From assembly GCA_021228405.1 (NCBI GenBank), contig JAJQRF010000002.1, positions 620,001-684,000 on the forward strand: a DNA stretch of 64,000 nucleotides, in the 5' to 3' direction. This document shows, in pieces, positions 14,848-23,483 of this stretch; the first letter of the stretch is position 1, and each line of letters starts with the position of its first letter. The translations under genes and the position numbers were made by a program. The DNA comes from Pyrinomonadaceae bacterium (GTDB lineage Bacteria > Acidobacteriota > Blastocatellia > Pyrinomonadales > Pyrinomonadaceae). Below the pieces are notes generated by a model. It searched no databases, was not told where the DNA came from, and was given only the letters and a program-made list of their open reading frames with translations.

Positions 14848-16557
14848 TCACCACTCCCACTGAACTTCATAAAGATGATCTAAGGTCGGATTTTCTATTT
14901 CCCAGTGCAAACTAAGATGGTCTGGAGGTATAACGACATTTCTTCTTTGGTTTTCCGGGACATCCTTTTCTTCATCACTAATTCCGTCATACATAACTAA
15001 TTTAGAATTAATTAAAGGCTTATTCTTGGGAAAGAAAAGCTTAATTGAAAACTTTTGTACGGGAGCAAAAATCTTTGGAGCCACCCAAGTATCATCTTTA
15101 GTTGTTCCATTCCAGAATGTTGCCTCAAGTTTAATAGTAAAAATTTCATCTATTTTGTACTTTGCAACATTGATTACTATTTGGTTTTTTTTCATAAAAA
15201 GCTGTGGAGGATTGTGAGTTGAGTCGTAAGAGGTTTCAATGTGATAATCTTGCCCAGAAACACATCTCGCATCAATTCCCGAACCGTCTGTTTCAAATCT
15301 GAAACGAATCCAGTCACTGTTGGAAGATTTTTTCTTCAACTGAATTTCACGATGCCAGGTAACAGGGCTTATTCTACCTTCCTGTCCTTTTTCGACTGGC
15401 ATCCATTTTCTCAGATCGATTAGTCGTTCATCGCTAATGAATTCAAAATCCGAATATTCAAGTGCAGGTAATGGAGTTACAGATTTTACTTTGTATGAGT
15501 CGGTTGGTGGAACTATATCAAATTCTGTATCAAAAATTTCGGACAATGGATAACTTACTGTATTATTCCATTTACTTTTTTCAACCCATTGATAAAAGGG
15601 GATGGAAAGCAAAAATAAAAGTAACACTAAAATTGTCGCTAGGAATAATTTCTTTCTTAGTGGTTTTTCTCTCTTATTATTAAAATCTGGTTCAAAACCC
15701 CATCTAAGCAAAATATTTTCATGTTTTCCGATGGGAAGTTTCTCCTTATTTAAATCAAACGAAATTTTGTTTATGAGCTCTTTTTCATCCGATATGCTTT
15801 GATTAAGAGAAGCCCTTTTCTTTTTAAAAGCCTCTATTACAGTCAAAACAGTTTCAGATTCATTTTCCGCTAGTATAGTGGCTAACAATATTAGCGCCAT
15901 TGGATTACACCCAGTTAACTCAACTAATTCTTTTGCCCTTCCGTCAAGTTTTTCTTTATCTACAATTTCAAACAGTAGATTTTGTGCCTGATCCGCAGTC
16001 AAATTCTCAACCAAAAGTCTTTTGCTTCCCAAAAAAACAAATGGTTTTGGGGAAGTTATGATAAAACAAGCTTTTGCATCCAATAGGGGTTCAGCAGTTT
16101 GTTTATCTTCTATATTATCTAAAACAATTATCGTTTTGTGGCTTTGAACACATTGAAGATATGTACTTTTGAGCTGATGATCCGAAATATCCGACAAGTT
16201 TGTTTGATCAAACTGTCTAACAATTTCTAACATAACATCCCGAGATAAATCAGAGTCCGGGAGAGAGTTACGCATGCTGATAAATAACTTTGCATCATAT
16301 TCGTTAGAATTATCAGAATTACTAAGGATTTCATTAGCGAATTGGATAGCCAATGCAGTCTTACCAACCCCTTTACTTCCATAAAAAACAAAAGAGCGAG
16401 TATTATCTTTATAAAACTCTCGCAGTTTTTTTAGTTCAGCTTCGCGTCCAAAAAAAATCCTCTTTATCGGAATAGTATTCGGTAAATTAGACTGCTCTCC
16501 CCAAAAACCATTTTGGATGTTTTCAATATAAAATTTAGACCAAATATCTTTACTCAT
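14848..16557 (-). CDS. Membrane-anchored STAND/NB-ARC-type ATPase
   Basis: About 569 residues from ATG 16557; upstream in-frame starts (16587, 16599) are possible, and an AGGAGG abuts the first of these. The N-terminus carries Y-I-E-N-I-Q-N-G-F and then F-F-G-R-E-A-E-L, the usual entry to NB-ARC domains. Walker A is G-S-K-G-V-G-K-T (near residues 58-65) and Walker B I-I-V-L-D-N-I-E-D (about 140-148). A single membrane helix follows at about 300-325, then a beta-rich C-terminal region of some 240 residues. The usual TPR or WD sensor repeats are missing. STAND ATPases switch on effectors after sensing invasion; the membrane helix suggests action or sensing at the envelope. Confidence 0.75.
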   Translation of the reverse strand: MSKDIWSKFYIENIQNGFWGEQSNLPNTIPIKRIFFGREAELKKLREFYKDNTRSFVFYGSKGVGKTALAIQFANEILSNSDNSNEYDAKLFISMRNSLPDSDLSRDVMLEIVRQFDQTNLSDISDHQLKSTYLQCVQSHKTIIVLDNIEDKQTAEPLLDAKACFIITSPKPFVFLGSKRLLVENLTADQAQNLLFEIVDKEKLDGRAKELVELTGCNPMALILLATILAENESETVLTVIEAFKKKRASLNQSISDEKELINKISFDLNKEKLPIGKHENILLRWGFEPDFNNKREKPLRKKLFLATILVLLLFLLSIPFYQWVEKSKWNNTVSYPLSEIFDTEFDIVPPTDSYKVKSVTPLPALEYSDFEFISDERLIDLRKWMPVEKGQEGRISPVTWHREIQLKKKSSNSDWIRFRFETDGSGIDARCVSGQDYHIETSYDSTHNPPQLFMKKNQIVINVAKYKIDEIFTIKLEATFWNGTTKDDTWVAPKIFAPVQKFSIKLFFPKNKPLINSKLVMYDGISDEEKDVPENQRRNVVIPPDHLSLHWEIENPTLDHLYEVQWEW

Positions 16558-16601
16558 CTGATAAAGTTTGAAGCGATAGAGCCGCATCCTCCTGAACAAA
16601 A

Positions 16602-16967
16602 TTAACTAAAGTAACCAGTTTCTATATTTTCAATGTAATATTTCGTATGAATATTACGCCCCTCGTTTTTACTTAAGATTATTGCTAATTCATTAAGTAA
16701 TTCAGAATTATCTTTAATTTTTCTCTCGACTTCCTTTGCAACCTCAGAATTTGATTTGACTAGTTCTAATACTTCCTCAGGCTTTCTATCCTCATTTAAT
16801 CCAAGAGTAATTATTTCTTCGGGCTTAAAAAGATTAACAAAACCATCCTTAATATCTTGCCTTTTTTCCAAAGCAAGCTTAACAGTTTCGGTTGATAAAG
16901 TTTCACCGGCTTTCACAAAAAAAGGTGAAAGAAAGGCTGCAAGTGATGCTATTGAAATAACTTCCAT
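16602..16967 (-). CDS. Small helical adaptor paired with the STAND ATPase
   Basis: Start taken at ATG 16967, which has an excellent GGAGA ribosome site; an ATG at 17000 has none. The 121-residue protein begins with a hydrophobic stretch (I-S-I-A-S-L-A-A-F-L-S-P-F-F) and continues as charged helices. Its last residues, K-Y-Y-I-E-N-I-E-T-G-Y-F, match the segment K-F-Y-I-E-N-I-Q-N-G-F-W near the start of the STAND ATPase encoded next. The shared motif suggests that the two recruit the same partner or arose by splitting of a fused adaptor-ATPase. No named family is recognised. Confidence 0.6.
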   Translation of the reverse strand: MEVISIASLAAFLSPFFVKAGETLSTETVKLALEKRQDIKDGFVNLFKPEEIITLGLNEDRKPEEVLELVKSNSEVAKEVERKIKDNSELLNELAIILSKNEGRNIHTKYYIENIETGYFS

Positions 16968-17014
16968 AAAGTCTCCATGAAAAAGAATATTTTTTTTCAA
17001 TTCTAGTTTATTAT

Positions 17015-17452
17015 TTATACAAATTCTTCATACCATAAAACATCCGTGGCATTGATCAGCGCTTTTCTAACGTACGGTATAGTATTCTCAGGCAACTCCT
17101 GACTTGAAAACCAAGATAAATCATCGCATTTATCCGGCTCCAAATTTTTAGGTTCCCCAGACCAACTTTCAACCTCAATAAAAAAATCTATGCGACCCTC
17201 GGTTGAATATCTGAACATAGTTCCAATTACCTTACATTCTGATAGATCAAAAATTAGTCCGACTTCTTCTTTTCCTTCACGTATTGCCGCTTGTAAAACA
17301 GTTTCCGACTTCAAAACATGCCCGGCAGGAATGCTATACATTCCATCACAAAACCCTGTACCGTTCCGACGCATCATCAATAATTGGTTATCTTGTCGGA
17401 AAATTAAATGAACAGATACTGGAAATAAATCAAATTTCGACTTTTTTGTCAT
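17015..17452 (-). CDS. NUDIX hydrolase
   Basis: A 145-residue NUDIX protein. The complete box is present at residues 44-66: G-H-V-L-K-S-E, then seven residues, then R-E-G-K-E-E-V-G-L. The glutamates bind the metal that drives hydrolysis of a nucleoside-diphosphate-linked compound. Substrate is not predictable. It sits 11 bases after the radical SAM gene and before the adaptor/STAND pair. In a conflict cluster it could process a modified nucleotide made by the radical SAM enzyme or by the methyltransferases. Confidence 0.88.
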   Translation of the reverse strand: MTKKSKFDLFPVSVHLIFRQDNQLLMMRRNGTGFCDGMYSIPAGHVLKSETVLQAAIREGKEEVGLIFDLSECKVIGTMFRYSTEGRIDFFIEVESWSGEPKNLEPDKCDDLSWFSSQELPENTIPYVRKALINATDVLWYEEFV

Positions 17453-17463
17453 ATTAAAAGTTA

Positions 17464-18474
17464 TTATTCTTTATTGGGTAAATGCATAGAATGGGAATCA
17501 ATAACTTCACTTCCTTGTCTAATGCAGCTTTTATCGTAAATACACCGGACAGCGTATCCTTTAGTTGCAGCCTGATTTTGAATAAAAGGATTAACCAAAG
17601 CTATTGCTGGACAATGTGTTAGTGATTCAGATTTGCAAACAGTCGCCTCAGTAAATTTAGATTGATTAGGCACAAGTCCCTCATGTGTCCAAGTAAATGA
17701 ATGGATGTTTTCAATATCAATAAACATAGCGCACATAAACACCTTACCATCAGGAAAAAACATTAAATTACTCTGCTCTCGGACGGCACAGCCTCCAGCA
17801 AATTCTTTATTTGGAGTAAATGTTCTTTCTACACGAACGTCAAGATCAATTAACTTTGATTTTAATTCAATTCTTTTTACGACTGAGAGCCATTCGTCTA
17901 TACTTAAAACTGTTTCTTCAGTAGCAAAACCTCGATTGGTCACATAATGAATGTTTACATACTGAAGACCTAATGTTGTGCATAGTTCAAGAATTCGATC
18001 ACAATCATGTGAGTTTTGTTTATTAATAGAAATAATTCCAGACTTTGTATACCCTTTCTGATTTGCTAAAGAAATACTATTTAATAAATGCTCAAAAGAC
18101 TTTTTTCCTCGGATTGAATCATGGGTATCGGCACTTGCTCCATCAATGCTGAAACAAATGTGAGGTAATTCATCACCATCATAATTATTCAAAAATTTCT
18201 CGAATGACCTATGACCATTCGTGACAATTCTTGCTCGGATGCCTTGATCTTGAACAAGTTTTATTGATTCAGTTAGATATGGATAGAGGGTTGGTTCCCC
18301 TCCTAGAAAAGTAATCTCCTCTGTTCCCCATGAGGAGGCATTTTTTATTAATTTTTGCAGGAGCAGAAAATCGAAATGAGTAGCCTCATTGAGCTTTGTT
18401 CCCAGAAAACAATGCTTACAGCGCAAGTTACACTGATATGTAAGGTAAATATCTATCGATAATATAGAATTCAT
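17464..18474 (-). CDS. Radical SAM protein with SPASM-like C-terminus
   Basis: 336 residues. The [4Fe-4S]-SAM motif C-N-L-R-C-K-H-C is at residues 15-22, followed by F-L-G-G-E-P-T. The C-terminal 120 residues contain several further cysteines (G-G-C-A-V, M-C-A-M, V-C-K, H-C-P, R-C-I-Y-D-K-S-C) that look like auxiliary cluster ligands of the SPASM/Twitch type. Such enzymes modify peptides or small molecules by radical chemistry. It resembles neither a full-length peptide maturase with an obvious substrate gene nor the viperin group, which lacks auxiliary cysteines. It is the first gene of the six-gene minus-strand cluster. Confidence 0.85.
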   Translation of the reverse strand: MNSILSIDIYLTYQCNLRCKHCFLGTKLNEATHFDFLLLQKLIKNASSWGTEEITFLGGEPTLYPYLTESIKLVQDQGIRARIVTNGHRSFEKFLNNYDGDELPHICFSIDGASADTHDSIRGKKSFEHLLNSISLANQKGYTKSGIISINKQNSHDCDRILELCTTLGLQYVNIHYVTNRGFATEETVLSIDEWLSVVKRIELKSKLIDLDVRVERTFTPNKEFAGGCAVREQSNLMFFPDGKVFMCAMFIDIENIHSFTWTHEGLVPNQSKFTEATVCKSESLTHCPAIALVNPFIQNQAATKGYAVRCIYDKSCIRQGSEVIDSHSMHLPNKE

Positions 18475-18768
18475 AAATTTTATCCATTTTCAAATAAGAT
18501 AAAACACCATAAAAATGCAATTCTGAAGATGCCTCAACTTAATAATTGGTTTACCCAATTATTTATATTTAGTTAAAATTAGTTTATGTAACTTATAAAT
18601 AAGCAGAAATAGATTTTACAACTCAACAATCAATTACTGTGTATCTCTGAAGATATATGAAAAAAAATTGCAAAATCTTACATTTTCCTTTTTGAATTTA
18701 TTTAATTGGGGAAACACACTTTTTAATTACTTTTCCAACTCATGCTCGGGAATGGGGATACCCTATCA
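18475..18768. other. Non-coding gap with 9-bp hairpin
   Basis: AT-rich gap between the small EACC1-like gene and the radical SAM gene. It holds the presumed promoter of the radical SAM cluster and an inverted repeat AATAATTGG/CCAATTATT (18541-18549 with 18555-18563), which could be an operator or terminator. No gene is seen. Confidence 0.45.
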
Positions 18769-19059
18769 TTATTCCGACTTCTTCGGTTTCACAAGCCGTA
18801 ATGGTCTCCGTTCAGCCTCAACAATAATTTTCTTGAGAGAACCATCCTTAGAACCGCTAGCAATCTCTTTCATGGAATAACCTATAAAATTTACTTCAAA
18901 GCTCCCATTTTCGTTTCGCTTTACTTGAATATTCTTATCTTTATTTCTTTGTATATAGGCAATTCCAAGCCGAACCAATCCTACAACTAATGATGTTAGA
19001 ACACTAGCAGACCCAAGTATAGAAATTAAGCTTAGTAATTCAGGAGTTAAGAAATTCAT
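18769..19059 (-). CDS. Small membrane protein, EACC1-like
   Basis: A 96-residue protein with a good ribosome site (AGGTG, 6 bases before the ATG). A membrane-type helix covers residues 8-34 (S-L-I-S-I-L-G-S-A-S-V-L-T-S-L-V), followed by a basic stretch and two beta strands (I-Q-V-K-R-N-E-N-G-S-F-E-V-N-F). The order of G-S-x-x-x-L-T helix, basic linker and short sheet is like my recollection of effector-associated constant component 1 (EACC1) in STAND/caspase conflict systems, here lacking the N-terminal region. That link is an inference; a profile search is needed. Confidence 0.5.
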   Translation of the reverse strand: MNFLTPELLSLISILGSASVLTSLVVGLVRLGIAYIQRNKDKNIQVKRNENGSFEVNFIGYSMKEIASGSKDGSLKKIIVEAERRPLRLVKPKKSE

Positions 19060-19599
19060 CTCGCACCTCCATTCACAAATCCGCCGGTGCCGGAAAATAA
19101 ATCAGCGAAATGAAAAAAGTTGAGTCCAATATTTAATCTCAACTCAACCTTTCTAAAATTTTTACTCTTTTTATCCATTTGACTCACCTAACCATTATTG
19201 AATGATTTGAATGAATCAAACTTAAAAAAAGAGTAGCCCTTTTTTGCAAATTAAGTCAAATGAAATACGGATTTTTATTATCTTTTTGCTTTTCTTTCCT
19301 TCCGGAAATATAGTTATTTCAACATTTACCCAATAATAATTTAGCAAGATAAGTTCAACACTAGGTACATTTTCCAATACAAAACAATCTGTGGAAAGAG
19401 TTGTTATTTATTTCATTATCCTGTGGAAAAGTGTATGGATAGAACAAATGATCCTGTGGAAATTTCTGTCGGCGATTTTTTTGAAAAATTATCGCCAAAC
19501 AATAGTTCTCATTTATCATTACCTAATTTCAATAATTAAATATATTAAAGAAAAATTTCGTACTTTACTTTTCAATAAGTTGAATCCTAGTATTTATAA
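19060..19599. promoter_or_regulatory. 540-bp gap with three direct repeats upstream of the DUF4365 gene
   Basis: No gene is supported. CTGTGGAAA occurs three times at 19389, 19421 and 19454, that is every 32-33 bases or about three helical turns. The second and third copies extend to ATCCTGTGGAAA. Regular phasing upstream of the nuclease-like gene suggests an operator or a protein-wrapping site. A hairpin with arms GTTGAGT/ACTCAAC (about 19118-19146) may end the plus-strand side. Confidence 0.45.
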
Positions 19600-20580
19600 A
19601 TGGATTTTCCCGTAGTAAATGATAGCGACTTTCAGGAAGCAATAGGAGTTTACACAGTCGGTTTATTACTGAGTAAATTGGGTCTTGTTTTTCGTCCAAC
19701 GCCTAATAAAGACGTTGGAATAGACGGACAAGTAGAATATATATCTAAAAATAAAGCTATAGGAAAAATTGTGGCTGTTCAGATAAAGTCTGGAAAGTCT
19801 TACCTGCTTGATAGAGGTGATCATTTTGCCTTTTATCCCAAAGAAAGACATAGAAATTATTGGGAAAGTTTTCCATTACCCGTAATTCTTATGCTTCACG
19901 ACCCTGACAACGATAACATCTACTTTACCGATGCTCGATATTATTTAAGTATTCCTGAAAGAGACCGACAGTATAATTATATTCCTGTTCCAAAATCTTC
20001 AATATTGAATGAAAGTGACAAAGATAAACTCTTTACTCAATTAGGAACTTCCGAAGAGGAGTTTCTTCCACTGCCGGATTTACTCAACTTTATTATTCAC
20101 ACAACAAATTTAAATGGATCATTTCCAATAAGTTTTTTCGACCTTTTTATTAATGGGTTGACTAATCTTTGTCGTCATTCATATTTTTCGATGCAGTTGG
20201 CAGAGGAGATTGCAGAAGTTAATTTATCTTACTCGGAGGATGAATTCGGGTTAGAGATTGGTGCTGGAGAGCATGATTTCCTTCATAGCTATGTAAGATT
20301 TTTGATTATACAAAATCTGGTTAAAGTAGATTATTCAGACTACTTGATTGATTGGAATGAGCGACTAATACTGCCTCAACTTTTAGCGCCCCTTACTGCC
20401 AGAGGCAGAGAATTGGTTACTTACATCAGAGAAATAGAAACCGAATTATTCAGTGAAAAGGAAAACGAAATTAGTGTGGCTTGCGAACGCTTCGTAAGAA
20501 TGGTTTTTATGCTATCTGATATATACAGGCTTCAAAAGATTAAAGATTTTTCGGAAAGGTATAATAGGAAATCTATTTGA
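19600..20580 (+). CDS. DUF4365 protein, predicted PD-(D/E)XK nuclease
   Basis: A 326-residue protein whose first 130 residues match DUF4365: K-D-V-G-I-D-G-Q-V-E-Y (residues 37-47) and I-V-A-V-Q-I-K-S-G-K-S-Y (57-68). Asp42 and Gln61-x-Lys63 form a D...QxK core of the PD-(D/E)XK nuclease fold. The C-terminal 190 residues are helical and not recognised. DUF4365 proteins are repeatedly found in defence islands. Here the gene precedes the Vsr and methylase genes of the DISARM-type island, with its own regulatory gap, so it may be a separate defence gene. Confidence 0.75.
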   Translation: MDFPVVNDSDFQEAIGVYTVGLLLSKLGLVFRPTPNKDVGIDGQVEYISKNKAIGKIVAVQIKSGKSYLLDRGDHFAFYPKERHRNYWESFPLPVILMLHDPDNDNIYFTDARYYLSIPERDRQYNYIPVPKSSILNESDKDKLFTQLGTSEEEFLPLPDLLNFIIHTTNLNGSFPISFFDLFINGLTNLCRHSYFSMQLAEEIAEVNLSYSEDEFGLEIGAGEHDFLHSYVRFLIIQNLVKVDYSDYLIDWNERLILPQLLAPLTARGRELVTYIREIETELFSEKENEISVACERFVRMVFMLSDIYRLQKIKDFSERYNRKSI

Positions 20581-20759
20581 GTTAAAATAGGCTTCCTCTA
20601 AATACTTTTGTCAGTAATTTCCACATGAAGCCCTAATCCCATATGGAGCAAAATATGTGCAAACTATGTAGAAATTGGGAGATAAATTCCACATCAAACT
20701 GAACTTTTCTTACTGTTGAGAAACTAATAATTAGCTGAAATTCTCTATTAAATGCGAGA

Positions 20760-21173
20760 CTATTTAAGGAAATTCCTTAAAGTTTGTGGAAGAACTTCTA
20801 TTTGATTTTTTTTGGTCATACATTCCCACACGATTAATATTTCCCAGCCATCATTTTTAAGCTTAATTTCATTTTTTTCGTCTCGTTCTACATTAGACGC
20901 TCTCTTATTTTTCCAGAATTCAGCATTATTTTTTGGGGTAACCTGACCATAGCGACAATTGTGCATGTGAAAAAAACAACCGTGAACAAAAATTATTTTT
21001 TTGCGTGAAGGAAAAACCAAATCTGGCTTACCGGGAAGATCCTTACGGTGCAATCTATATCTGTAGCCCATATTATGTAACAGCTTACGAACAATAATTT
21101 CAGGCTTGGTATTTCTACTTTTAATGCGAGACATATTATAACTTCGTTGTTCGGCTGTATGTACATCAGACAT
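20760..21173 (-). CDS. vsr: Very short patch repair endonuclease
   Basis: A 137-residue Vsr endonuclease, full length for the family. The N-terminal M-S-R-I-K-S-R-N-T-K-P-E motif, Asp51 in L-P-G-K-P-D-L-V-F, His64 and His69 in V-H-G-C-F-F-H, and later W-x-K-N motifs are conserved. Vsr nicks T:G mismatches that arise when 5-methylcytosine deaminates. It is transcribed away from the C5 methylase gene with a 168-bp shared promoter region, the usual partnership. Confidence 0.92.
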   Translation of the reverse strand: MSDVHTAEQRSYNMSRIKSRNTKPEIIVRKLLHNMGYRYRLHRKDLPGKPDLVFPSRKKIIFVHGCFFHMHNCRYGQVTPKNNAEFWKNKRASNVERDEKNEIKLKNDGWEILIVWECMTKKNQIEVLPQTLRNFLK

Positions 21174-21341
21174 AATTCTTATATTACACTACCTTCAACA
21201 TTAAAATCCTGGTATATTTCTTTACAGTAATCGTTAAATTTATTGGTTAAATATGATTCCTATAATGGCAGAAAAGTCCTTAATAACTTAACAACTGTTT
21301 GACTTTTCAAAAAATACTAATTTCAACATTTATTTATATTT

Positions 21342-22910
21342 ATGGTCAAAAATGCAGAAATCTCTGTGATAGATCTCTTTGCCGGTCCGGGAGGGCTTGG
21401 TGAGGGCTTTGAAAGTTTTACTGATACTAATGGACATAAGGTTTTTAGAATTTGTCTGTCGATAGAAATGAATGATGCAGCTCACAGGACATTACTAACA
21501 AGATCTTTTTTTAGACAATTTTCACCGGAAAATGTACCTGATGATTATTATAAATATTTGCGTTCCGAATTAAGTCGAGATCAGCTTTTTGAGAACTACC
21601 CGGAAGAATTTGAAAAAGCAAATGATGTAGCTTGGAAAGCTGAGTTGGGAAAAACTCCTCACAAGATGGTATCAAAAAGGATAAACAGCGCATTGGGGAA
21701 AAATAAAATTTGGGTATTGTTGGGAGGTCCGCCCTGTCAGGCATATTCTCTAGTAGGACGTTCGAGAATGATAAACACGGACAAAGAAAAGTATGAAACA
21801 GATCCGCGACATTACTTATACAAGGAATATGTTCAAATTATTGCCGATCATCGTCCGCCAATATTTATCATGGAGAATGTTAAAGGGCTTTTGTCTTCAA
21901 AGCTAAATGACAAAAATGCTTTTGAACTAATATTGACTGATCTGGGTGATCCAGTAACAGCGGTAAACACTTATGGAAGAAAAAGAAGCAAGGCTGATAA
22001 AAAAGTTTTATATAAAATTTACCCATTGACAAGAAAGTCTGGTTTATTTGCTAATGAACCCCGGGATTATTTGATAGAGGCTGAAAATTTAGGACTGCCA
22101 CAAAAAAGGCATCGTGTTTTTTTATTGGGGATAAGAAGTGATTTAAATATAACTCCAGATGAAATTGAGTCTTTAACAGAAACACAAACAACCGTGAATG
22201 ATGTTATTTGCGATTTGCCTCAAATTAGAAGTGGATTGTCGAAAAACACTGACAATATTGTGAACTGGATTGCTGCAATTCAGAGTATTAAAGAACAATC
22301 TTGGTTTGGTAAAAAACTGCCAGAGAAATCTCGGAGTATTTGGAAAGAAATGAGATCTGTTATTAAAAACATTTCAAAATTAGAATTAGAAAAAGGGGAA
22401 GAGTATTTCAAGTCGATGACCTGTGAAGCAAAAAAATTTTCTGATTGGTTTACAGACAAGAGACTAAATGGTGTCATAAACCATACTAGCCGCTCTCACA
22501 TTATTGAGGATTTGTATAGGTATTTGTTTGCAGCCTGTTTCGCCAAGATTATTGGACGATCTCCTCGTTTGAGAGATTTTCCAAGTGAACTACTGCCTGC
22601 TCATAAGAGTGCAATAAAAGGGGTTAAGGGAGAATTGTTTGCAGATCGGTTTCATGTTCAGCTCCATAATAAACCTTCTTCAACCATTGTTTCTCACATT
22701 TCAAAAGATGGACATTATTTTATACATCCAGATCCCAATCAATGTAGAAGTTTAACAGTAAGAGAGGCAGCAAGGCTACAAACTTTTCCTGACAATTATT
22801 TGTTTGAGGGAGGAAGAACAAATCAATATCAACAAGTTGGTAACGCAGTACCGCCATTACTTGCTAAACAAATCGCGGCAGTTGTTTACAAACTAATTGA
22901 ACAACTATAA
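21342..22910 (+). CDS. drmMII: DNA (cytosine-5-)-methyltransferase, DISARM drmMII-type
   Basis: A 522-residue C5 methylase. Motif I D-L-F-A-G-P-G-G is at residues 11-18, motif IV G-P-P-C-Q-A-Y-S at 129-136 with catalytic Cys132, motif VI E-N-V at 178-180, motif VIII Q-K-R-H-R-V and motif X Q-V-G-N-A-V-P-P near the end. It would mark host DNA. Position beside drmC, drmB and drmA, with which it is convergent, identifies it as the class 2 DISARM methylase; the symbol is given from that context. It could also serve with Vsr as an independent methylase. Confidence 0.85.
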   Translation: MVKNAEISVIDLFAGPGGLGEGFESFTDTNGHKVFRICLSIEMNDAAHRTLLTRSFFRQFSPENVPDDYYKYLRSELSRDQLFENYPEEFEKANDVAWKAELGKTPHKMVSKRINSALGKNKIWVLLGGPPCQAYSLVGRSRMINTDKEKYETDPRHYLYKEYVQIIADHRPPIFIMENVKGLLSSKLNDKNAFELILTDLGDPVTAVNTYGRKRSKADKKVLYKIYPLTRKSGLFANEPRDYLIEAENLGLPQKRHRVFLLGIRSDLNITPDEIESLTETQTTVNDVICDLPQIRSGLSKNTDNIVNWIAAIQSIKEQSWFGKKLPEKSRSIWKEMRSVIKNISKLELEKGEEYFKSMTCEAKKFSDWFTDKRLNGVINHTSRSHIIEDLYRYLFAACFAKIIGRSPRLRDFPSELLPAHKSAIKGVKGELFADRFHVQLHNKPSSTIVSHISKDGHYFIHPDPNQCRSLTVREAARLQTFPDNYLFEGGRTNQYQQVGNAVPPLLAKQIAAVVYKLIEQL

Positions 22911-22970
22911 TAAATTCGATTTGATATGTATTTTTCTGCTTTTCAAATCAAAAATGTAAAGAGTAACAAT

Positions 22971-23483
22971 TTATGGTTTCTTCAGAGAATTAAACTTAAC
23001 AATATTTTTACTATTGAAAAGTTTTTCTAAAGTATTTGCTAACTGTTCAACAGGTTCACCCTTTACATAAGCAGCAACCTCATAGTTTAACAAAAGTCCG
23101 CTCTTGGAAAGATTGGAAGATCCTACAACAGCAGCAAATCTGTCTGCAATTATCATTTTGGCATGTAAATTTGATCGCTTTCCTATAAAATAATAGAGCG
23201 CAAAGTGTTTGTATTTAGTTGCCAGTCTTTCTAATTTATTAACGATAATTGCGGGCTGACTTTCAGGTTTATTAACAATTATTCTAATTTTTATGCCTCT
23301 TTCTAAAGCCACATTGATCCATTTAAACAAAAGATCGGCACCGCTCGTTACTGAATAAGCAGTTATATCGATTTGTTCCTTTGCTTCTCTAATTAACTCT
23401 TCTAAAGAAGTTTCAATAGATCCAATACCGCTGCCAAGCCAATCAACTCCTGTTACAACAATTCTAATATCAGAAGATTTCAT
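22971..23483 (-). CDS. drmC: Phospholipase-D-like protein, DISARM DrmC-type
   Basis: A 170-residue PLD-superfamily protein with a single catalytic motif, H-A-K-M-I-I-A-D (His107, Lys109, Asp114), followed by G-S-S-N-L-S. One HKD motif means it must dimerise to form an active site, as in Nuc-type nucleases. It is shorter than I would expect of typical DrmC. The gene overlaps the drmB stop by four bases, so translation is coupled. In DISARM the role of DrmC is dispensable or auxiliary. Confidence 0.82.
   Translation of the reverse strand: MKSSDIRIVVTGVDWLGSGIGSIETSLEELIREAKEQIDITAYSVTSGADLLFKWINVALERGIKIRIIVNKPESQPAIIVNKLERLATKYKHFALYYFIGKRSNLHAKMIIADRFAAVVGSSNLSKSGLLLNYEVAAYVKGEPVEQLANTLEKLFNSKNIVKFNSLKKP

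Noticed and set aside
17464-18474. Viperin-type antiviral radical SAM enzyme
   Set aside because: C-terminal auxiliary-cluster cysteines are present and the nucleotide-kinase partner is absent; a SPASM-like protein is the better call.
19391-19615. 74-codon plus-strand frame before the DUF4365 gene
   Set aside because: It runs through the phased direct repeats, is Ile/Lys/Leu-rich from AT-rich DNA and overlaps the real start.
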